Source of the DNA: Bradyrhizobium sp. AUGA SZCCT0176
GTDB lineage: Bacteria > Pseudomonadota > Alphaproteobacteria > Rhizobiales > Xanthobacteraceae
DNA: 64,000 bases
NCBI RefSeq assembly: GCF_018130145.1
Contig: NZ_JAFCMB010000001.1
Coordinates: forward strand, 1,016,693 to 1,080,692
Reading direction: 5' to 3'
Position 1 is the first letter of the stretch. Each line of letters opens with the position of its first letter. The position numbers and the translations under genes are program-made. The notes beneath the pieces were generated by a model, which saw only the letters and a program-made list of their open reading frames with translations, was not told the origin of the DNA and did no database searches. This document shows positions 39,889-49,706 of the stretch, piece after piece.

Positions 39889-41865
39889 ATGGCCAATCAG
39901 CCATTCAAGGCGCGCACCTCAGAGGAATTGATTGCACTGCAAAGTGCGGTAGCAACCGCGGTTCTGGCTGTAATCATCGTGATGACGCTCTATTTCGGAC
40001 GCGACATCGTCATCCCGATTGCGCTGGCAATTCTGCTTAGTTTTGTCCTGGCCCCCCTTGTGGGACTGCTTCAACGAACGCGCGTTCCTCGCGCAATTGC
40101 GGTCGTAAGCGTCGTCGTCCTTGCCTTTGCGTTGCTCTTTGCAATAGGCAGCCTCCTTGCATCGCAATTAACGCAACTCGCTAGTGAGTTGCCGCGCTAT
40201 CAATCTACGATAAGTGAGAAGATACAGCTGTTTCGAGACACCACGGCTGGCCGGGGCACACTCGAACGCGCCTCTGGGATGCTGAAGGACTTGAGCAAAG
40301 AACTCGATAAGCCGAAAGACGCCGGGTCCGCACTCGGTGCGAATACGATAGTCAACCCCAAAGCGCCACTTACTCCAGTGCCCGTAGAGGTGCGGCAACC
40401 GGATCCAGGCGCTCTGGAAAGTTTGCAGGCGTTAATCTCGCCACTCCTGCACCCACTCGCTACGACGGGTATCATTATCATTTTTGTGATTTTCATCTTG
40501 CTTCAACGGGAAGACCTCCGTAACCGGCTCATTCGGCTCGCAGGGTCGCATGACCTCCAACGCACAACGGCAGCACTCGACGACGCGGCCAGGCGCCTCA
40601 GTCGGCTTTTCCTAATCCAACTCCTATTGAACGGAGCGTTCGGCGTAGTCATTGGCGCTGGCCTATGGTTCATAGGTGTTCCAAGTGCCATCCTCTGGGG
40701 AATCTTAGCGGCTGTTTTGCGATTCGTGCCCTACATCGGTGCAGCTATCGCCGCGGCCTTTCCATTGGCTCTTGCCGTTGCCGTGGATCCGACGTGGTCG
40801 ATGCTGCTCTGGACTCTTGGCCTCTTTCTAATAGTGGAGCCGATTGTTGGGCACGTGATCGAGCCGATGGTCTATGGTCACAGCACCGGGCTTTCCCCAG
40901 TGGCCGTTGTCGCGTCTGCCACGTTTTGGACCGCGCTTTGGGGTCCAATCGGGCTAGTGTTGGCGACTCCCTTAACTGTCTGCCTAGTGGTGCTCGGGCG
41001 GCATGTGGAACGCTTAGCATTTCTTGACGTAATGTTTGGTGACCGGCCCGCGCTTTCCCCACCTGAGATTTTCTATCAGCGGATGCTTGCGGGAGATCCA
41101 ACCGAAGCTTCCGATAAGGCGGAAGAGTTCTTGAAGGAGAGATCCCTTAGTTCCTATTACGATGAAGTAGCGTTGAAGGGCTTGCAATTGGCTCAAGCTG
41201 ATGCAGATCGCGGCGCTCTCGATCAGGAACGTTTGACAAAAATTAGAGATGCGGCGATCGAGTTTGCTAACAACCTTTCTGATCAGGACGATCGTCCGGC
41301 GCCAAAAGTCCGCTCAACTTCGGACGCAGAAGCGACCTCGGCGGTGGAGAGCGTGGCTGAAGACGCGCCAAACGCAAATCTGCCAATCGTCAGCAAGGAG
41401 GATCTGCCAAGCGAATGGCAGAGCGAACGTCCGATTTTATGCATGGGTGGGCGTAGTTTAATTGATGAAGCCGCCGCCATTATGCTGGCGCAGCTTTCTT
41501 CTGCACATGGGCTGGCGGCTCGCGTCGAGGGACCCGAAGCGCTGACAACCTCCAATATCTTTCGGCTCCAGACAGACGGTGTCTCGATAGTATGCCTAGT
41601 CTATTTGGATGGGACTGGACCCGCTCATATGCGCTATGCCGTTCGACGTCTTCGTCGAAAATTGCCGAAAGCAGCCATAATTCTGTGCTGTTGGCTTAAG
41701 GACATTGATCAGGCAGAGTTGGAGCGGCTCCGCGAGGCAGCAAAGGCGGATCTGATCGCGAGCAACCTCGGCGAAGCGATCAAATTGGCAATTGAGGCCA
41801 CGGGCTTGAACGTCGACAGCCTGAAGACAAAGCACGACGAATTATCTGCAACAACGGCGGCTTAA
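39889..41865 (+). CDS. AI-2E-family transporter with extra C-terminal domain (paralogue 1)
   Basis: 658 residues. The first 380 form the AI-2E (TqsA/PerM) membrane domain: paired helices near 18-75 (AVLAVIIVMTLYFGRDIVIP, AILLSFVLAPLVGLLQR), a large loop (about 95-195), and a helical bundle near 200-370 with GVPSAILWGILAAVLRFVPY and EPMVYGHSTGLSPVAVVASA. The remaining 280 residues are soluble: a helical part, an acidic linker, then an alpha/beta domain (RPILCMGGRSLIDEAAAIML, ANIFRLQ-type core NIFRLQTDGVSIVCLVYLDG, LPKAAIILCCW). The family exports AI-2 or acts in sodium/proton antiport. The paralogue at 47901 has the same plan. Confidence 0.88.
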   Translation: MANQPFKARTSEELIALQSAVATAVLAVIIVMTLYFGRDIVIPIALAILLSFVLAPLVGLLQRTRVPRAIAVVSVVVLAFALLFAIGSLLASQLTQLASELPRYQSTISEKIQLFRDTTAGRGTLERASGMLKDLSKELDKPKDAGSALGANTIVNPKAPLTPVPVEVRQPDPGALESLQALISPLLHPLATTGIIIIFVIFILLQREDLRNRLIRLAGSHDLQRTTAALDDAARRLSRLFLIQLLLNGAFGVVIGAGLWFIGVPSAILWGILAAVLRFVPYIGAAIAAAFPLALAVAVDPTWSMLLWTLGLFLIVEPIVGHVIEPMVYGHSTGLSPVAVVASATFWTALWGPIGLVLATPLTVCLVVLGRHVERLAFLDVMFGDRPALSPPEIFYQRMLAGDPTEASDKAEEFLKERSLSSYYDEVALKGLQLAQADADRGALDQERLTKIRDAAIEFANNLSDQDDRPAPKVRSTSDAEATSAVESVAEDAPNANLPIVSKEDLPSEWQSERPILCMGGRSLIDEAAAIMLAQLSSAHGLAARVEGPEALTTSNIFRLQTDGVSIVCLVYLDGTGPAHMRYAVRRLRRKLPKAAIILCCWLKDIDQAELERLREAAKADLIASNLGEAIKLAIEATGLNVDSLKTKHDELSATTAA

Positions 41866-42439
41866 CTCCGGCAACGTCTGCCGCAGCATCGACCTTTCGG
41901 TTGGCAGAGTATCTTGCGCGGCACCGCTCGTCCTTTCCACCGAAAATGCGATTGTATCGATCGGGCTAGTTGGGCGCTGTTCGCCGTTATGGGCGGATAC
42001 CAATTTTGCTTGGCAGGATGTTCGCACTGGCGAAACTCCTGACGGCGGTGATGTTAACGTTGGCCATGGTCTGATCGGTTGCTGTCTGCGAACTACAGCG
42101 CAGCTCGGGCAACGGCGCGGCGGGCGTTTTAGTCGTAATTTTACCGCGCATATATTCTTGCTTGGGTCGGAGGTGCCAAAGTCGTCGCCGATGGGCGATC
42201 GGCTAGAACCGAGCCTGCGAGAAACGCTCAGACGCTTCAGCACGTCCAGTCCGCACGTTGACACGCATATGCCCATGGTCGGTTGCGCTGGATAATTCGC
42301 TACCTATAAGGAACTCGCGGATCAGCGTCGAAGTTGAACCGGGACCGGATCGAAGGGCGCAGGTATGTCAGGCTCCGGACAATTCCGGAGCCTTTTTAAC
42401 GACCCTGAATCCTATCCACCGTACAACTGGACTCGATCA
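41866..42439. other. Region without a recognised gene
   Basis: The plus strand has about 140 open codons (to 42292) without an ATG, and the minus strand has an open frame as well (41842-42276). Neither resembles a protein I know. A stem GGCTCCGGACAATTCCGGAGCC followed by TTTTTA at about 42371-42398 looks like a terminator. Confidence 0.4.
42371..42398 (+). terminator. Rho-independent terminator
   Basis: GGCTCCGGA-CAA-TTCCGGAGCC followed by TTTTTA. Confidence 0.7.
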
Positions 42440-42649
42440 ATGGCGCGTAAAAGGAATACGAAATGGTCCCAGGAGGACGACCGGCGGCTTCTCGAGTTGC
42501 GAGCGGCGGGGAAGTCAGTCCTCTCGATTGGGCTCATGCTTAGGCGATCGTCGTCAGCCATAGAGGGCCGCTTGGGGGTTCTAAAAGTAAAGGCGCGGGG
42601 CATAAAGTCGGAGCAGTTGATGGCAAACGGCGCGGCCGCCGGCGATTAG
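42440..42649 (+). CDS. SANT/GcrA-like mini DNA-binding protein (copy 5 of 6)
   Basis: 69 residues: MARKRNTKWSQEDDRRLLEL, RAAGKSVLSIGLMLRRSSSA, IEGRLGVLKVKARGIKSEQL. The core W[ST]..[DE]DRRLLELR..G.S.LSI...[LM]RRS.SAI.GRL is shared with 35944. The very basic region (KVKARGIKSEQ) after helix three could add DNA contacts. Confidence 0.75.
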   Translation: MARKRNTKWSQEDDRRLLELRAAGKSVLSIGLMLRRSSSAIEGRLGVLKVKARGIKSEQLMANGAAAGD

Positions 42650-42710
42650 TCTTGACTTGCTTAAAGAGGCGCGCTGTCAAGTTGCGACTGTGAATCGTCT
42701 TGCTGCATTT

Positions 42711-42736
42711 GGAACGTTTGGGGCATGAGCGCTGTT
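42711..42736 (+). promoter_or_regulatory. Possible EcfG-type promoter (GGAAC-N17-TGTT)
   Basis: GGAAC at 42711 and TGTT at 42733 with 17 bases between, 58 bases before the alcohol dehydrogenase start. Weak match. Confidence 0.3.
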
Positions 42737-42793
42737 GCGCTCAGACGACATGGACCAGGGTTGTGCATGCCGTTTCCGCAATGGAGAACGACC

Positions 42794-43969
42794 ATGCGCG
42801 CATTGTGTTGGCACGGCAAAGGCGACGTTCGCGTCGACACGGTGCCCGATCCCAAGATTCAGCACCCGCGAGATGCGGTGATCAAGATTACCGCCTGCGC
42901 AATTTGCGGCTCCGACCTCCATCTCCTTGATGGCTATCAGCCGACCATGGAAAGCGGGGATATCCTCGGCCATGAGAACATGGGCGAGGTGATTGAACTC
43001 GGGTCCGAAGTCAAAAATTTAGAGATCGGCGATCGCGTCGTCGTCCCTTTCACCATCAGCTGCGGCCAATGCTGGTTCTGCCAGAAGGGCCTGTTTTCGT
43101 GCTGCGACCGGACCAATCCGAATGCCGAAATCGCCGCAAAAGCCATGGGTCAATCGCCCGCTGGGCTATTCGGCTTCAGCCATATGCTGGGCGGATACGC
43201 CGGCGGGCAGGCCGAGTATCTCCGCGTTCCGATGGCTGATGTGGGGCCGCTTAAGGTACCGGACAACGTGACTGACGAGCAGGCGCTGTTCCTGTCAGAT
43301 ATCTTCCCGACCGGCTATATGGCCGCCGTGAACGCGCAGATTGAGCCGGGCGACACCGTGGCAATCTGGGGCTGCGGTCCTGTAGGGCAGTTCGCGATCC
43401 GCTCCGCGCTGCTGCTTGGAGCCGGACGCGTGATCGCAATCGACGAAGTCTCCGAGCGGCTGGCCATGGCAGAAGCCGGCGGTGCCGAGACTATCGATTT
43501 CTCGAAAACCGATGTCTACGACGAACTCATGAAACGGACCAACAAACGTGGCCCGGATAGCTGCATCGACGCGGTCGGCTGCGAGGCATCCGGTCACGGC
43601 GCGACCGACGCCGTACTTGACAAAGTGAAGGCTGCAGCATTTTTGGCGACGGATAGGGTTCACGTTCTCCGCGAGACGATCATGTGCTGCCGCAAGGCGG
43701 GTACGGTCTCAATACCCGGCGTTTACGTAGGCATGGGCGACAAAATACCGCTCGGCGCAGCCATGAATAAGGGGCTGACGATCAAGACCGGCCAGACCCA
43801 CGTGCAGGCCTATACGAAGCCGCTTCTGAAGCTCATTGAAGCTGGCGATATCGACCCGAGCTTCGTCGTAACGCATCCTGCGAGCCTCGAAGACGCGCCG
43901 GAAATGTATAAGAAGTTCCGGGACAAGAAGGACGGTGTGATCAAGGTCGTGTTGCGGCCGGGACGATAG
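42794..43969 (+). CDS. Zinc-dependent alcohol/formaldehyde dehydrogenase
   Basis: 391 residues from the ATG at 42794 (GGAGAACGACC before it). It is a medium-chain dehydrogenase: catalytic zinc ligands in [13 protein letters not shown] (about 37) and GHENMGEV, structural zinc cysteines in [16 protein letters not shown], and the NAD(P) fold at [20 protein letters not shown]. The sequence resembles the glutathione-independent formaldehyde dehydrogenase-like group (long insert [20 protein letters not shown]). The exact substrate is not evident. Stands alone; a membrane microprotein gene follows 24 bases on. Confidence 0.88.
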   Translation: MRALCWHGKGDVRVDTVPDPKIQHPRDAVIKITACAICGSDLHLLDGYQPTMESGDILGHENMGEVIELGSEVKNLEIGDRVVVPFTISCGQCWFCQKGLFSCCDRTNPNAEIAAKAMGQSPAGLFGFSHMLGGYAGGQAEYLRVPMADVGPLKVPDNVTDEQALFLSDIFPTGYMAAVNAQIEPGDTVAIWGCGPVGQFAIRSALLLGAGRVIAIDEVSERLAMAEAGGAETIDFSKTDVYDELMKRTNKRGPDSCIDAVGCEASGHGATDAVLDKVKAAAFLATDRVHVLRETIMCCRKAGTVSIPGVYVGMGDKIPLGAAMNKGLTIKTGQTHVQAYTKPLLKLIEAGDIDPSFVVTHPASLEDAPEMYKKFRDKKDGVIKVVLRPGR

Positions 43970-43993
43970 TTTCCAGCTTGAGGTTGAAGTCAC

Positions 43994-44098
43994 ATGTTTT
44001 TCTTCTTTTCAAACCGGATTGGCTGCTTTGGCTCGCTCATCCTCTCGGCCGTCGTTACGGTGGTCCTTCTCCTCATCTTCGGAGTTCTTCGCTTCTGA
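43994..44098 (+). CDS. Single-helix membrane microprotein, 34 residues
   Basis: MFFFFSNRIGCFGSLILSAV then VTVVLLLIFGVLRF. I recall near-identical short proteins starting MFFFFSNR.GC.GS in other rhizobia. Ribosome site GAGGTTGAAGTC. It may be co-transcribed with the dehydrogenase. Confidence 0.65.
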   Translation: MFFFFSNRIGCFGSLILSAVVTVVLLLIFGVLRF

Positions 44099-44278
44099 CT
44101 CAATAATGCCTGTGCATGGAACGCTTCTACCGGCCTCCCTTGAATTGCTGACTAGGTCAGCTCTTGAACCTTCGTTCGCCCCGTTTCCCGGCAACAGTTT
44201 TCAACCACGCCAAACCGATAAAAATGAGCGCGACGTTCGACGTTACCGCTGACCTCGAGAATTGCGTGAAAGTAGCCG

Positions 44279-44407
44279 TTAGCCAAGAGTCGCTCTGAGC
44301 AGATCTGTGACCACCCAAGCCAGAAACGTCGCTATTGCGGCCAAAATCATTGTTGGATGGCGAGTACTGGCAATCTGGCGCCTGACGTTATCCCAAAAAT
44401 TGCTCAA
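44279..44407 (-). CDS. Single-helix membrane microprotein, 42 residues, TTG start
   Basis: MSNFWDNVRRQIASTRHPTM then ILAAIATFLAWVVTDLLRAT. A good ribosome site (GCGGAGGGACC) directly precedes a TTG. Basic amphipathic start, one helix. 16 bases downstream of the gene at 44424 on the same strand. Confidence 0.5.
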   Translation of the reverse strand: MSNFWDNVRRQIASTRHPTMILAAIATFLAWVVTDLLRATLG

Positions 44408-44423
44408 GGTCCCTCCGCCAAAG

Positions 44424-44657
44424 TCAACTGTCCGGCCCGATCTGGAGCTCAAGCAACGCTAACCGCTGCAAAGCGAGTGGATCGCATTCGCCATCCCGGA
44501 CGAGTCGAAGGATTGTTTCCGCCAAGCGATGGATGATGTGTGAACTGACCGGCTCCGGAAGTGCGTTGATGGCATCCTGGAGCGCGATATCCATCATCTG
44601 TATCGCTTCCGGAGAAAATGACGCATCCGCAAAGTCCTTCATGTTTCTGCACGGCAA
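44424..44657 (-). CDS. Small hypothetical protein
   Basis: 77 residues (73 if it starts at the second methionine): FSPEAIQMMDIALQDAINAL, PEPVSSHIIHRLAETILRLV, GECDPLALQRLALLELQIGP. The pattern SP.A...M..AL..A...LPEPVSS......A..IL.....GE.DP..LQR.ALLELQI is familiar from Bradyrhizobium, without function. A GGGAAAAAATGGCAATC motif lies just upstream (44680-44697). Confidence 0.65.
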   Translation of the reverse strand: MPCRNMKDFADASFSPEAIQMMDIALQDAINALPEPVSSHIIHRLAETILRLVRDGECDPLALQRLALLELQIGPDS

Positions 44658-44939
44658 GGGGTTGAAGCATGCCGGTAACGGGAAAAAATGGCAATCGTTC
44701 CAAAATCATCGTTGGGACCGTGTGGGGGTCGCAAGACGAGGGGCTTCAAGGTTTCTGGACAGGGACGCGGACATGCGACCAGCGCGATAGGGTAGTCGGG
44801 GACAGCGACGAGCAGTTCCGATGCCGACGGGACGAAGAGGGGGCAGTTGTCTCCGACAAGCGCCCTTAGCCGAACCGGTCTTCCGTGCCTCGTCGACCAT
44901 TTCAGCGAGCTTTTTGAAATGCCGTCTGTGGAACCTGCA
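44658..44939. other. Intergenic region
   Basis: Holds one GGGAAAAAATGGCAATCGTT motif; otherwise no gene or stem is evident. Confidence 0.4.
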
Positions 44940-44964
44940 CCGTGCCGAAGGGTTTTCCCAGCCT
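44940..44964 (+). promoter_or_regulatory. Possible EcfG-type promoter (GGAAC-N16-GGTT)
   Basis: GGAAC at 44940, GGTT at 44961, 47 bases before the UvrA-like start. One mismatch in the -10 box. Confidence 0.4.
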
Positions 44965-45010
44965 CTTGGACGGGTTGGACCACTGTCCTCGCTTGTGCTG
45001 AAGGGACAAA

Positions 45011-47536
45011 ATGGACGCCGCCGTCAACAACCGAAAAAAGCTGAAAAATGGTACTGCGGGCGACTTTGTTCGTGTTTTTGGCGCCCGTGTGCACAATCTA
45101 AAGAACGTCTCGCTTGAAATTCCTCGCAACGCTCTTGTGGTATTCACAGGCGTCTCAGGATCCGGCAAGTCATCTTTGGCGTTTGGTACGCTCTATGCGG
45201 AAGCGCAACGCCGCTATCTTGAATCAGTTTCACCCTACGCGCGCCGGCTGTTTCACCAGATGGCGGTGCCCGAGGTCGATGAGATCGAGGGTCTGCCCCC
45301 GGCGGTGGCGCTGCAGCAACAACGCGGATCGCCCACCACGAGGTCGTCGGTGGGAAGCGTCACGACATTGTCGAACCTGCTGCGAATGCTGTATTCGCGC
45401 GCTGGTGACTACCCGGCTAACCAGCCGTTGCTGTACGCGGAGGCGTTCTCGCCGAACACGCCAGAGGGAGCCTGTCCGAATTGCCATGGCATCGGCCGCG
45501 TCCACGAGGTCAGTGAGCGCTCGCTGGTGCCTGATGACAGGCTGACCATTCGGGAACGGGCCGTCGCCGCGTGGCCGACTGCATGGCAAGGGCAGAACCT
45601 GCGGGACATTCTGGTCACCCTCGGCTACGACGTCGATAGGCCATGGCGAGAGCTTCCGAAGAAGGACCGCAATTGGATCCTCTTTACTGACGAACAACCG
45701 ACAGTGCCGGTCTACGCCGGATATACTCCCGCCGAGACAAAGCGAGCGCTCAAGCGCAAGGAGGAGCCCAGTTATCTGGGGACCTTCACCGGCGCCCGCA
45801 AGTATGTGCTGCAGACCTTCGCCACGACGCAAAGTGCGATGATGAAACGTCGTGTGACGCAGTTTCTGTCCAGTACCGACTGCCCAGTCTGCAACGGCAA
45901 GCGATTAAGGCCGGAGGCGCTATCGGTTACCTTTGCCGGAATGGATATCGCCGAAATCTCACGGCTGCCGCTGAAGCGACTTGGCGAACTTCTTCAACCC
46001 TATCTGAATGGCAGAAGCAGTGTTTCCGACACTCATCCTGAGAAGGCTCTCGTCGTCCAGCGTATTACGGAAGATTTTCTCGGGCGTTTGGACGTGCTGC
46101 TCGATCTCGGGCTCGGTTATTTGACCCCTGAGCGCAGCACGCCGACGCTGTCTCCCGGCGAACTACAGCGACTTCGTCTGGCGACACAGGTTCGATCCAA
46201 CCTGTTTGGGGTGGTCTACGTATTGGACGAACCGTCGGCTGGACTTCACCCGGCTGACACCGAGGCATTGCTTCGCGCGCTGGAGCGTTTGAAAGCTGCG
46301 GGAAATTCGCTTTTCGTCGTCGAGCACGAACTTGACATCATCCGACACGCGGACTGGATTGTCGACGTCGGCCCGGGTGCCGGAGAGCAGGGCGGCGAGA
46401 TACTGTATTGCGGTCCATTATCAGGCCTCGCCGAAGTGCGAGAATCTCAGACGCGGCGCTACTTGTTTGCGGAAGGTCAAACGGCCACGAGGTCGCCTCG
46501 GCATCCTCAAAAATGGGTCAAGCTTCGGGGAGTTACCCGCAACAACCTCGACCGTCTCGACGTCGACATTCCGCTGGCAGTATTTACGAGCGTCACCGGA
46601 ATTTCGGGGTCCGGGAAGTCGAGCCTGATCAGTCAGTTTCTGGTGGAGGCCGTTGGCGACAAACTGGGTCAGCGAAAGGAGCCTGGCGAAGATGATGACG
46701 CACTTGATGCGGGCGTAGAAACGTTTGGTGGCGACATTGTCGAAGGTCTCGACGGCATAAAGCGGCTGGTTGTGGTCGATCAGAAGCCGATTGGCCGAAC
46801 GCCGCGCTCGAACCTTGCGACTTATGCAGGTCTCTTCGATCATGTCCGCAAGCTGTTCGCAGCCACGAAGCAGGCTCGCGCCAGGCGCTATGATGCTGGT
46901 CGTTTCTCATTCAATGTTGCGAAGGGACGCTGCCAAACCTGCCAGGGGGAGGGATTTGTAAGCGTTGAACTGCTCTTTCTTCCGAGTGTGTACGCACCTT
47001 GCCCGACCTGCAAGGGGGCGCGCTACAACGCGAGGACGCTGGAGATCAAGATTCGAGACAAGTCGATTGCTGATGTGCTCGCCATGACGGTAAATTCAGC
47101 ATTTGAGTTTTTCACCGACGACGCATCTCTCCGTCGGTCCTTGGGCGTTCTTCAAGAGGTCGGCCTGGGATACATTCGGATCGGTCAATCAGCCACGGAA
47201 CTATCAGGCGGCGAGGCACAGCGCATTAAACTCGCCACCGAATTGCAACGTTCGCAACGTGGCGAGACACTCTACGTGCTTGACGAACCCACCACGGGCT
47301 TGCACCCGTCGGACGTGGCGAAACTGATGGTTCAACTTGACGGTCTCGTCGAGTCTGGAAACACCGTAGTCGTTGTCGAGCATGATATGGGGGTAGCGGC
47401 AGCCAGCGACTGGATCATCGACATTGGGCCGGGAGCGGGCGACGAGGGCGGCCGGATCGTTGCATCAGGGCCGCCAGAACGGGTTGCGTCCACGCCTCAA
47501 AGTCGGACAGCTAAATATCTCGCCCGAGTTCGGTAA
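45011..47536 (+). CDS. UvrA-like excinuclease ATPase, short form (UvrA2 type)
   Basis: 841 residues, about 100 shorter than housekeeping UvrA. Two ABC ATPase halves: Walker [15 protein letters not shown] (about 46) with signature [14 protein letters not shown], and Walker [13 protein letters not shown] (about 530) with signature [14 protein letters not shown]. Zinc modules: CPNCHGIG and CPVCNGKR in the first half, CQTCQGEG with CPTCKGAR in the second. Between the first Walker A and the zinc module the sequence is reduced, where normal UvrA has its UvrB-binding domain. Such paralogues have been tied to resistance against DNA-binding drugs and crosslinks. A promoter-like GGAAC element precedes it. 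Confidence 0.88.
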   Translation: MDAAVNNRKKLKNGTAGDFVRVFGARVHNLKNVSLEIPRNALVVFTGVSGSGKSSLAFGTLYAEAQRRYLESVSPYARRLFHQMAVPEVDEIEGLPPAVALQQQRGSPTTRSSVGSVTTLSNLLRMLYSRAGDYPANQPLLYAEAFSPNTPEGACPNCHGIGRVHEVSERSLVPDDRLTIRERAVAAWPTAWQGQNLRDILVTLGYDVDRPWRELPKKDRNWILFTDEQPTVPVYAGYTPAETKRALKRKEEPSYLGTFTGARKYVLQTFATTQSAMMKRRVTQFLSSTDCPVCNGKRLRPEALSVTFAGMDIAEISRLPLKRLGELLQPYLNGRSSVSDTHPEKALVVQRITEDFLGRLDVLLDLGLGYLTPERSTPTLSPGELQRLRLATQVRSNLFGVVYVLDEPSAGLHPADTEALLRALERLKAAGNSLFVVEHELDIIRHADWIVDVGPGAGEQGGEILYCGPLSGLAEVRESQTRRYLFAEGQTATRSPRHPQKWVKLRGVTRNNLDRLDVDIPLAVFTSVTGISGSGKSSLISQFLVEAVGDKLGQRKEPGEDDDALDAGVETFGGDIVEGLDGIKRLVVVDQKPIGRTPRSNLATYAGLFDHVRKLFAATKQARARRYDAGRFSFNVAKGRCQTCQGEGFVSVELLFLPSVYAPCPTCKGARYNARTLEIKIRDKSIADVLAMTVNSAFEFFTDDASLRRSLGVLQEVGLGYIRIGQSATELSGGEAQRIKLATELQRSQRGETLYVLDEPTTGLHPSDVAKLMVQLDGLVESGNTVVVVEHDMGVAAASDWIIDIGPGAGDEGGRIVASGPPERVASTPQSRTAKYLARVR

Positions 47537-47900
47537 ACGACCGTTGCCCGTGACGGCAAGTGGCAAAGGGCTGGTCATCGCAGAGCGCCCGCCACGCCGG
47601 TGCCAAGGGCGAGTATCACAGGAGCAGATGCCAAATGCTGAGTCCTTCCTCCAGTTTCATGATGCATCGATGAAAGTGCAATGTTCAGATTTGGTTCCGT
47701 TGAGGGTCAGCGGAGGAGCAACGAGGGCACCGACGATTGCCACTTCGTCCCGGTGACTATTGCAGGCACCCAACATCTGTGGAGACGCATCGAGACAACG
47801 TCTCATGTTGTTGGCTATTGGAACCTTCCAATAGGATTTCCATTAAGTGGCTACGCGGCGCACTCCCGTGCTGGGTTGATTCGCGCATCGGTAGATAGAG
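47537..47900. other. Intergenic region
   Basis: No gene supported. It contains an inverted repeat TTGGAACCTTCCAA at about 47818-47831. The frames here look random. Confidence 0.4.
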
Positions 47901-49703
47901 GTGTTGGTCCCAGCTGGCTTGGCATTTTCAAACTTCTTGATCGGCGCACTTGTGGTCGCCGCCCTCTATTTCACGCGTGAAATCCTCGTCCCGATCGCAG
48001 TCGCCATCCTCTTGAGTTTTGTCTTGTCGCCCCTTGTGAGGGCATTCCAGCGCATGAAAGTGCCGCGGTCGATAGCGGTGCTCAGTGCGGTCAGCCTGGC
48101 GCTGGCCATCGCCCTCAGTCTTGCGGCGATGGTGATGATCGAGGTCAACCAACTCGCGAGCGACCTGCCGCGCTATCAATCCACGTTGGGCGAAAAAATC
48201 CATAACCTGCGGGACAGGATTGGCAGCGTGGGCGTGCTCAAGAACGCCTCCAGCCTGTTGAAGAACCTGGACAGGGAGCTGAAGTCGCCCGGAAGTGGCG
48301 ATGCTGAAACGGCGAAGCCATCGTTGTCGGACGGCCCGGCAAAAACGCCTATCCCTGTCGAAGTCCATCAGCCAGACCCGGGTGCGTCGGAGGCACTGAT
48401 CGCAATGTTGCGACCGCTCGCAGCTCCCTTCACCACCACCGGAATCGTGGTGATCTTCCTCATCTTCTTCCTTTTTCAGCGGGAGGATCTGCGCGACCGG
48501 TTCATTCGGTTGCTCGGCAGCGAGGATTTGGAGCGCACCACGGCGGCGCTCGATGACGCAGGGCAACGGTTAGGCAGGCTGTTTCTGACGCAACTCATTC
48601 TGAATGCGACTTTCGGCGTCGTGATCGGACTGGGCCTGGCCGTCATCGGCGTCCCGAGTTCGCCGCTCTGGGGACTGCTGGCAATGATCCTTCGCTTCGT
48701 GCCCTACATCGGCGCGATCCTCGCTGCCGGCTTGCCAATTGCCCTGGCCGCCGCGGTCGGGAGCGACTGGACCATGACCTTGTGGACGATCGCCTTGTTC
48801 GCAATGGTGGAACCGCTGACCGGCCATGTTGTAGAGCCGCTGGTCTGTGGGCGAAGTGCCGGCCTGTCCCCGGTCGCCGTGGTCGTAGCCGCATCGTTCT
48901 GGACTTGGCTCTGGGGACCCCTGGGGCTTCTGCTCTCCACTCCGCTGACGCTGTGTCTGGTCGTGTTTGCCAGGCACGTCGACCGTCTCCAGTTTATCGA
49001 CGTCATGCTGGGAGACCAGCCGGCGTTGACGCCGCAGCAGACCGCATACCAGCGCATGCTGACGGGCGATCCGATTGACGCGATCGAACAGGCGCGGTCG
49101 TTCCTGAAGAGGGGGTCCGCTTTGGCCTATTACGAAGAAATCCTGCTGGGCGCCCTGAGATTGGCTGAGGCCGATGCCGCCCAGGGCCGGCTTGACGACG
49201 TCAGGCTCGAGAATATCCACGAGACGGTTTCCGAAATCATCGAGGATATCGCCGCGCACGAGACCGCTGAGGGGAGCGCGGGTGCGGAAGTGCCCGCCAG
49301 GAAGGGGAAGATCGTCAACATCGACGCGCGCAAGCTGGGCAAGCCGGTTTTCTGCATACCCGGACTGGGTCGGCTCGACGATTGCGCCGCGCTGATTGTC
49401 GCAGATGCGTTGAAACGTGAGGGATTCAACGCCCGTGTTTCCGGTGCCGATACCGAGATTGACGCCGGCAACGCAGAGACGATCTGCGTCTGTTTTCTGG
49501 AGGAGGTATCGGAGGCGAGGTCGTCGTTCACGGTTCGCAAGTTCTCCCGACGGGCGGCTTCGGCCAGGATCATCGTTTGCCGGTTGGGAAATTTCGAAGC
49601 GGACAAGGAGCAGCGGAGTGATGATGTAGCGCCGCAGTCGCTCGCGACCGTGATCGCCGCCGTAGCCAAGAGTGCCAGCGTCAAAACGCGTCGGGAACAA
49701 TAG
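47901..49703 (+). CDS. AI-2E-family transporter with extra C-terminal domain (paralogue 2)
   Basis: 600 residues from a GTG at 47901. The membrane part (about 1-360) matches the protein at 39889 closely: LYFTREILVPIAVAILLSFV, RYQSTLGEKIHNLRDR, PLWGLLAMILRFVPYIGAIL, EPLVCGRSAGLSPVAVVVAA. The C-terminal part has a helical region then an alpha/beta domain (KPVFCIPGLGRLDDCAALIV, ETICVCFLEEVSEARSSFTV, SARIIVCRLGNF). N-terminus is shorter than in paralogue 1. It starts a series of closely spaced genes in one direction (three bases to the next), so it appears to lead an operon with the YqjDE-like genes. Confidence 0.88.
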   Translation: MLVPAGLAFSNFLIGALVVAALYFTREILVPIAVAILLSFVLSPLVRAFQRMKVPRSIAVLSAVSLALAIALSLAAMVMIEVNQLASDLPRYQSTLGEKIHNLRDRIGSVGVLKNASSLLKNLDRELKSPGSGDAETAKPSLSDGPAKTPIPVEVHQPDPGASEALIAMLRPLAAPFTTTGIVVIFLIFFLFQREDLRDRFIRLLGSEDLERTTAALDDAGQRLGRLFLTQLILNATFGVVIGLGLAVIGVPSSPLWGLLAMILRFVPYIGAILAAGLPIALAAAVGSDWTMTLWTIALFAMVEPLTGHVVEPLVCGRSAGLSPVAVVVAASFWTWLWGPLGLLLSTPLTLCLVVFARHVDRLQFIDVMLGDQPALTPQQTAYQRMLTGDPIDAIEQARSFLKRGSALAYYEEILLGALRLAEADAAQGRLDDVRLENIHETVSEIIEDIAAHETAEGSAGAEVPARKGKIVNIDARKLGKPVFCIPGLGRLDDCAALIVADALKREGFNARVSGADTEIDAGNAETICVCFLEEVSEARSSFTVRKFSRRAASARIIVCRLGNFEADKEQRSDDVAPQSLATVIAAVAKSASVKTRREQ

Positions 49704-49706
49704 GCA

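Noticed and set aside
41842..42276. 144-codon minus-strand frame
   Set aside because: Serine/arginine-rich and without any family pattern. The plus strand is open as well, so I cannot call either.
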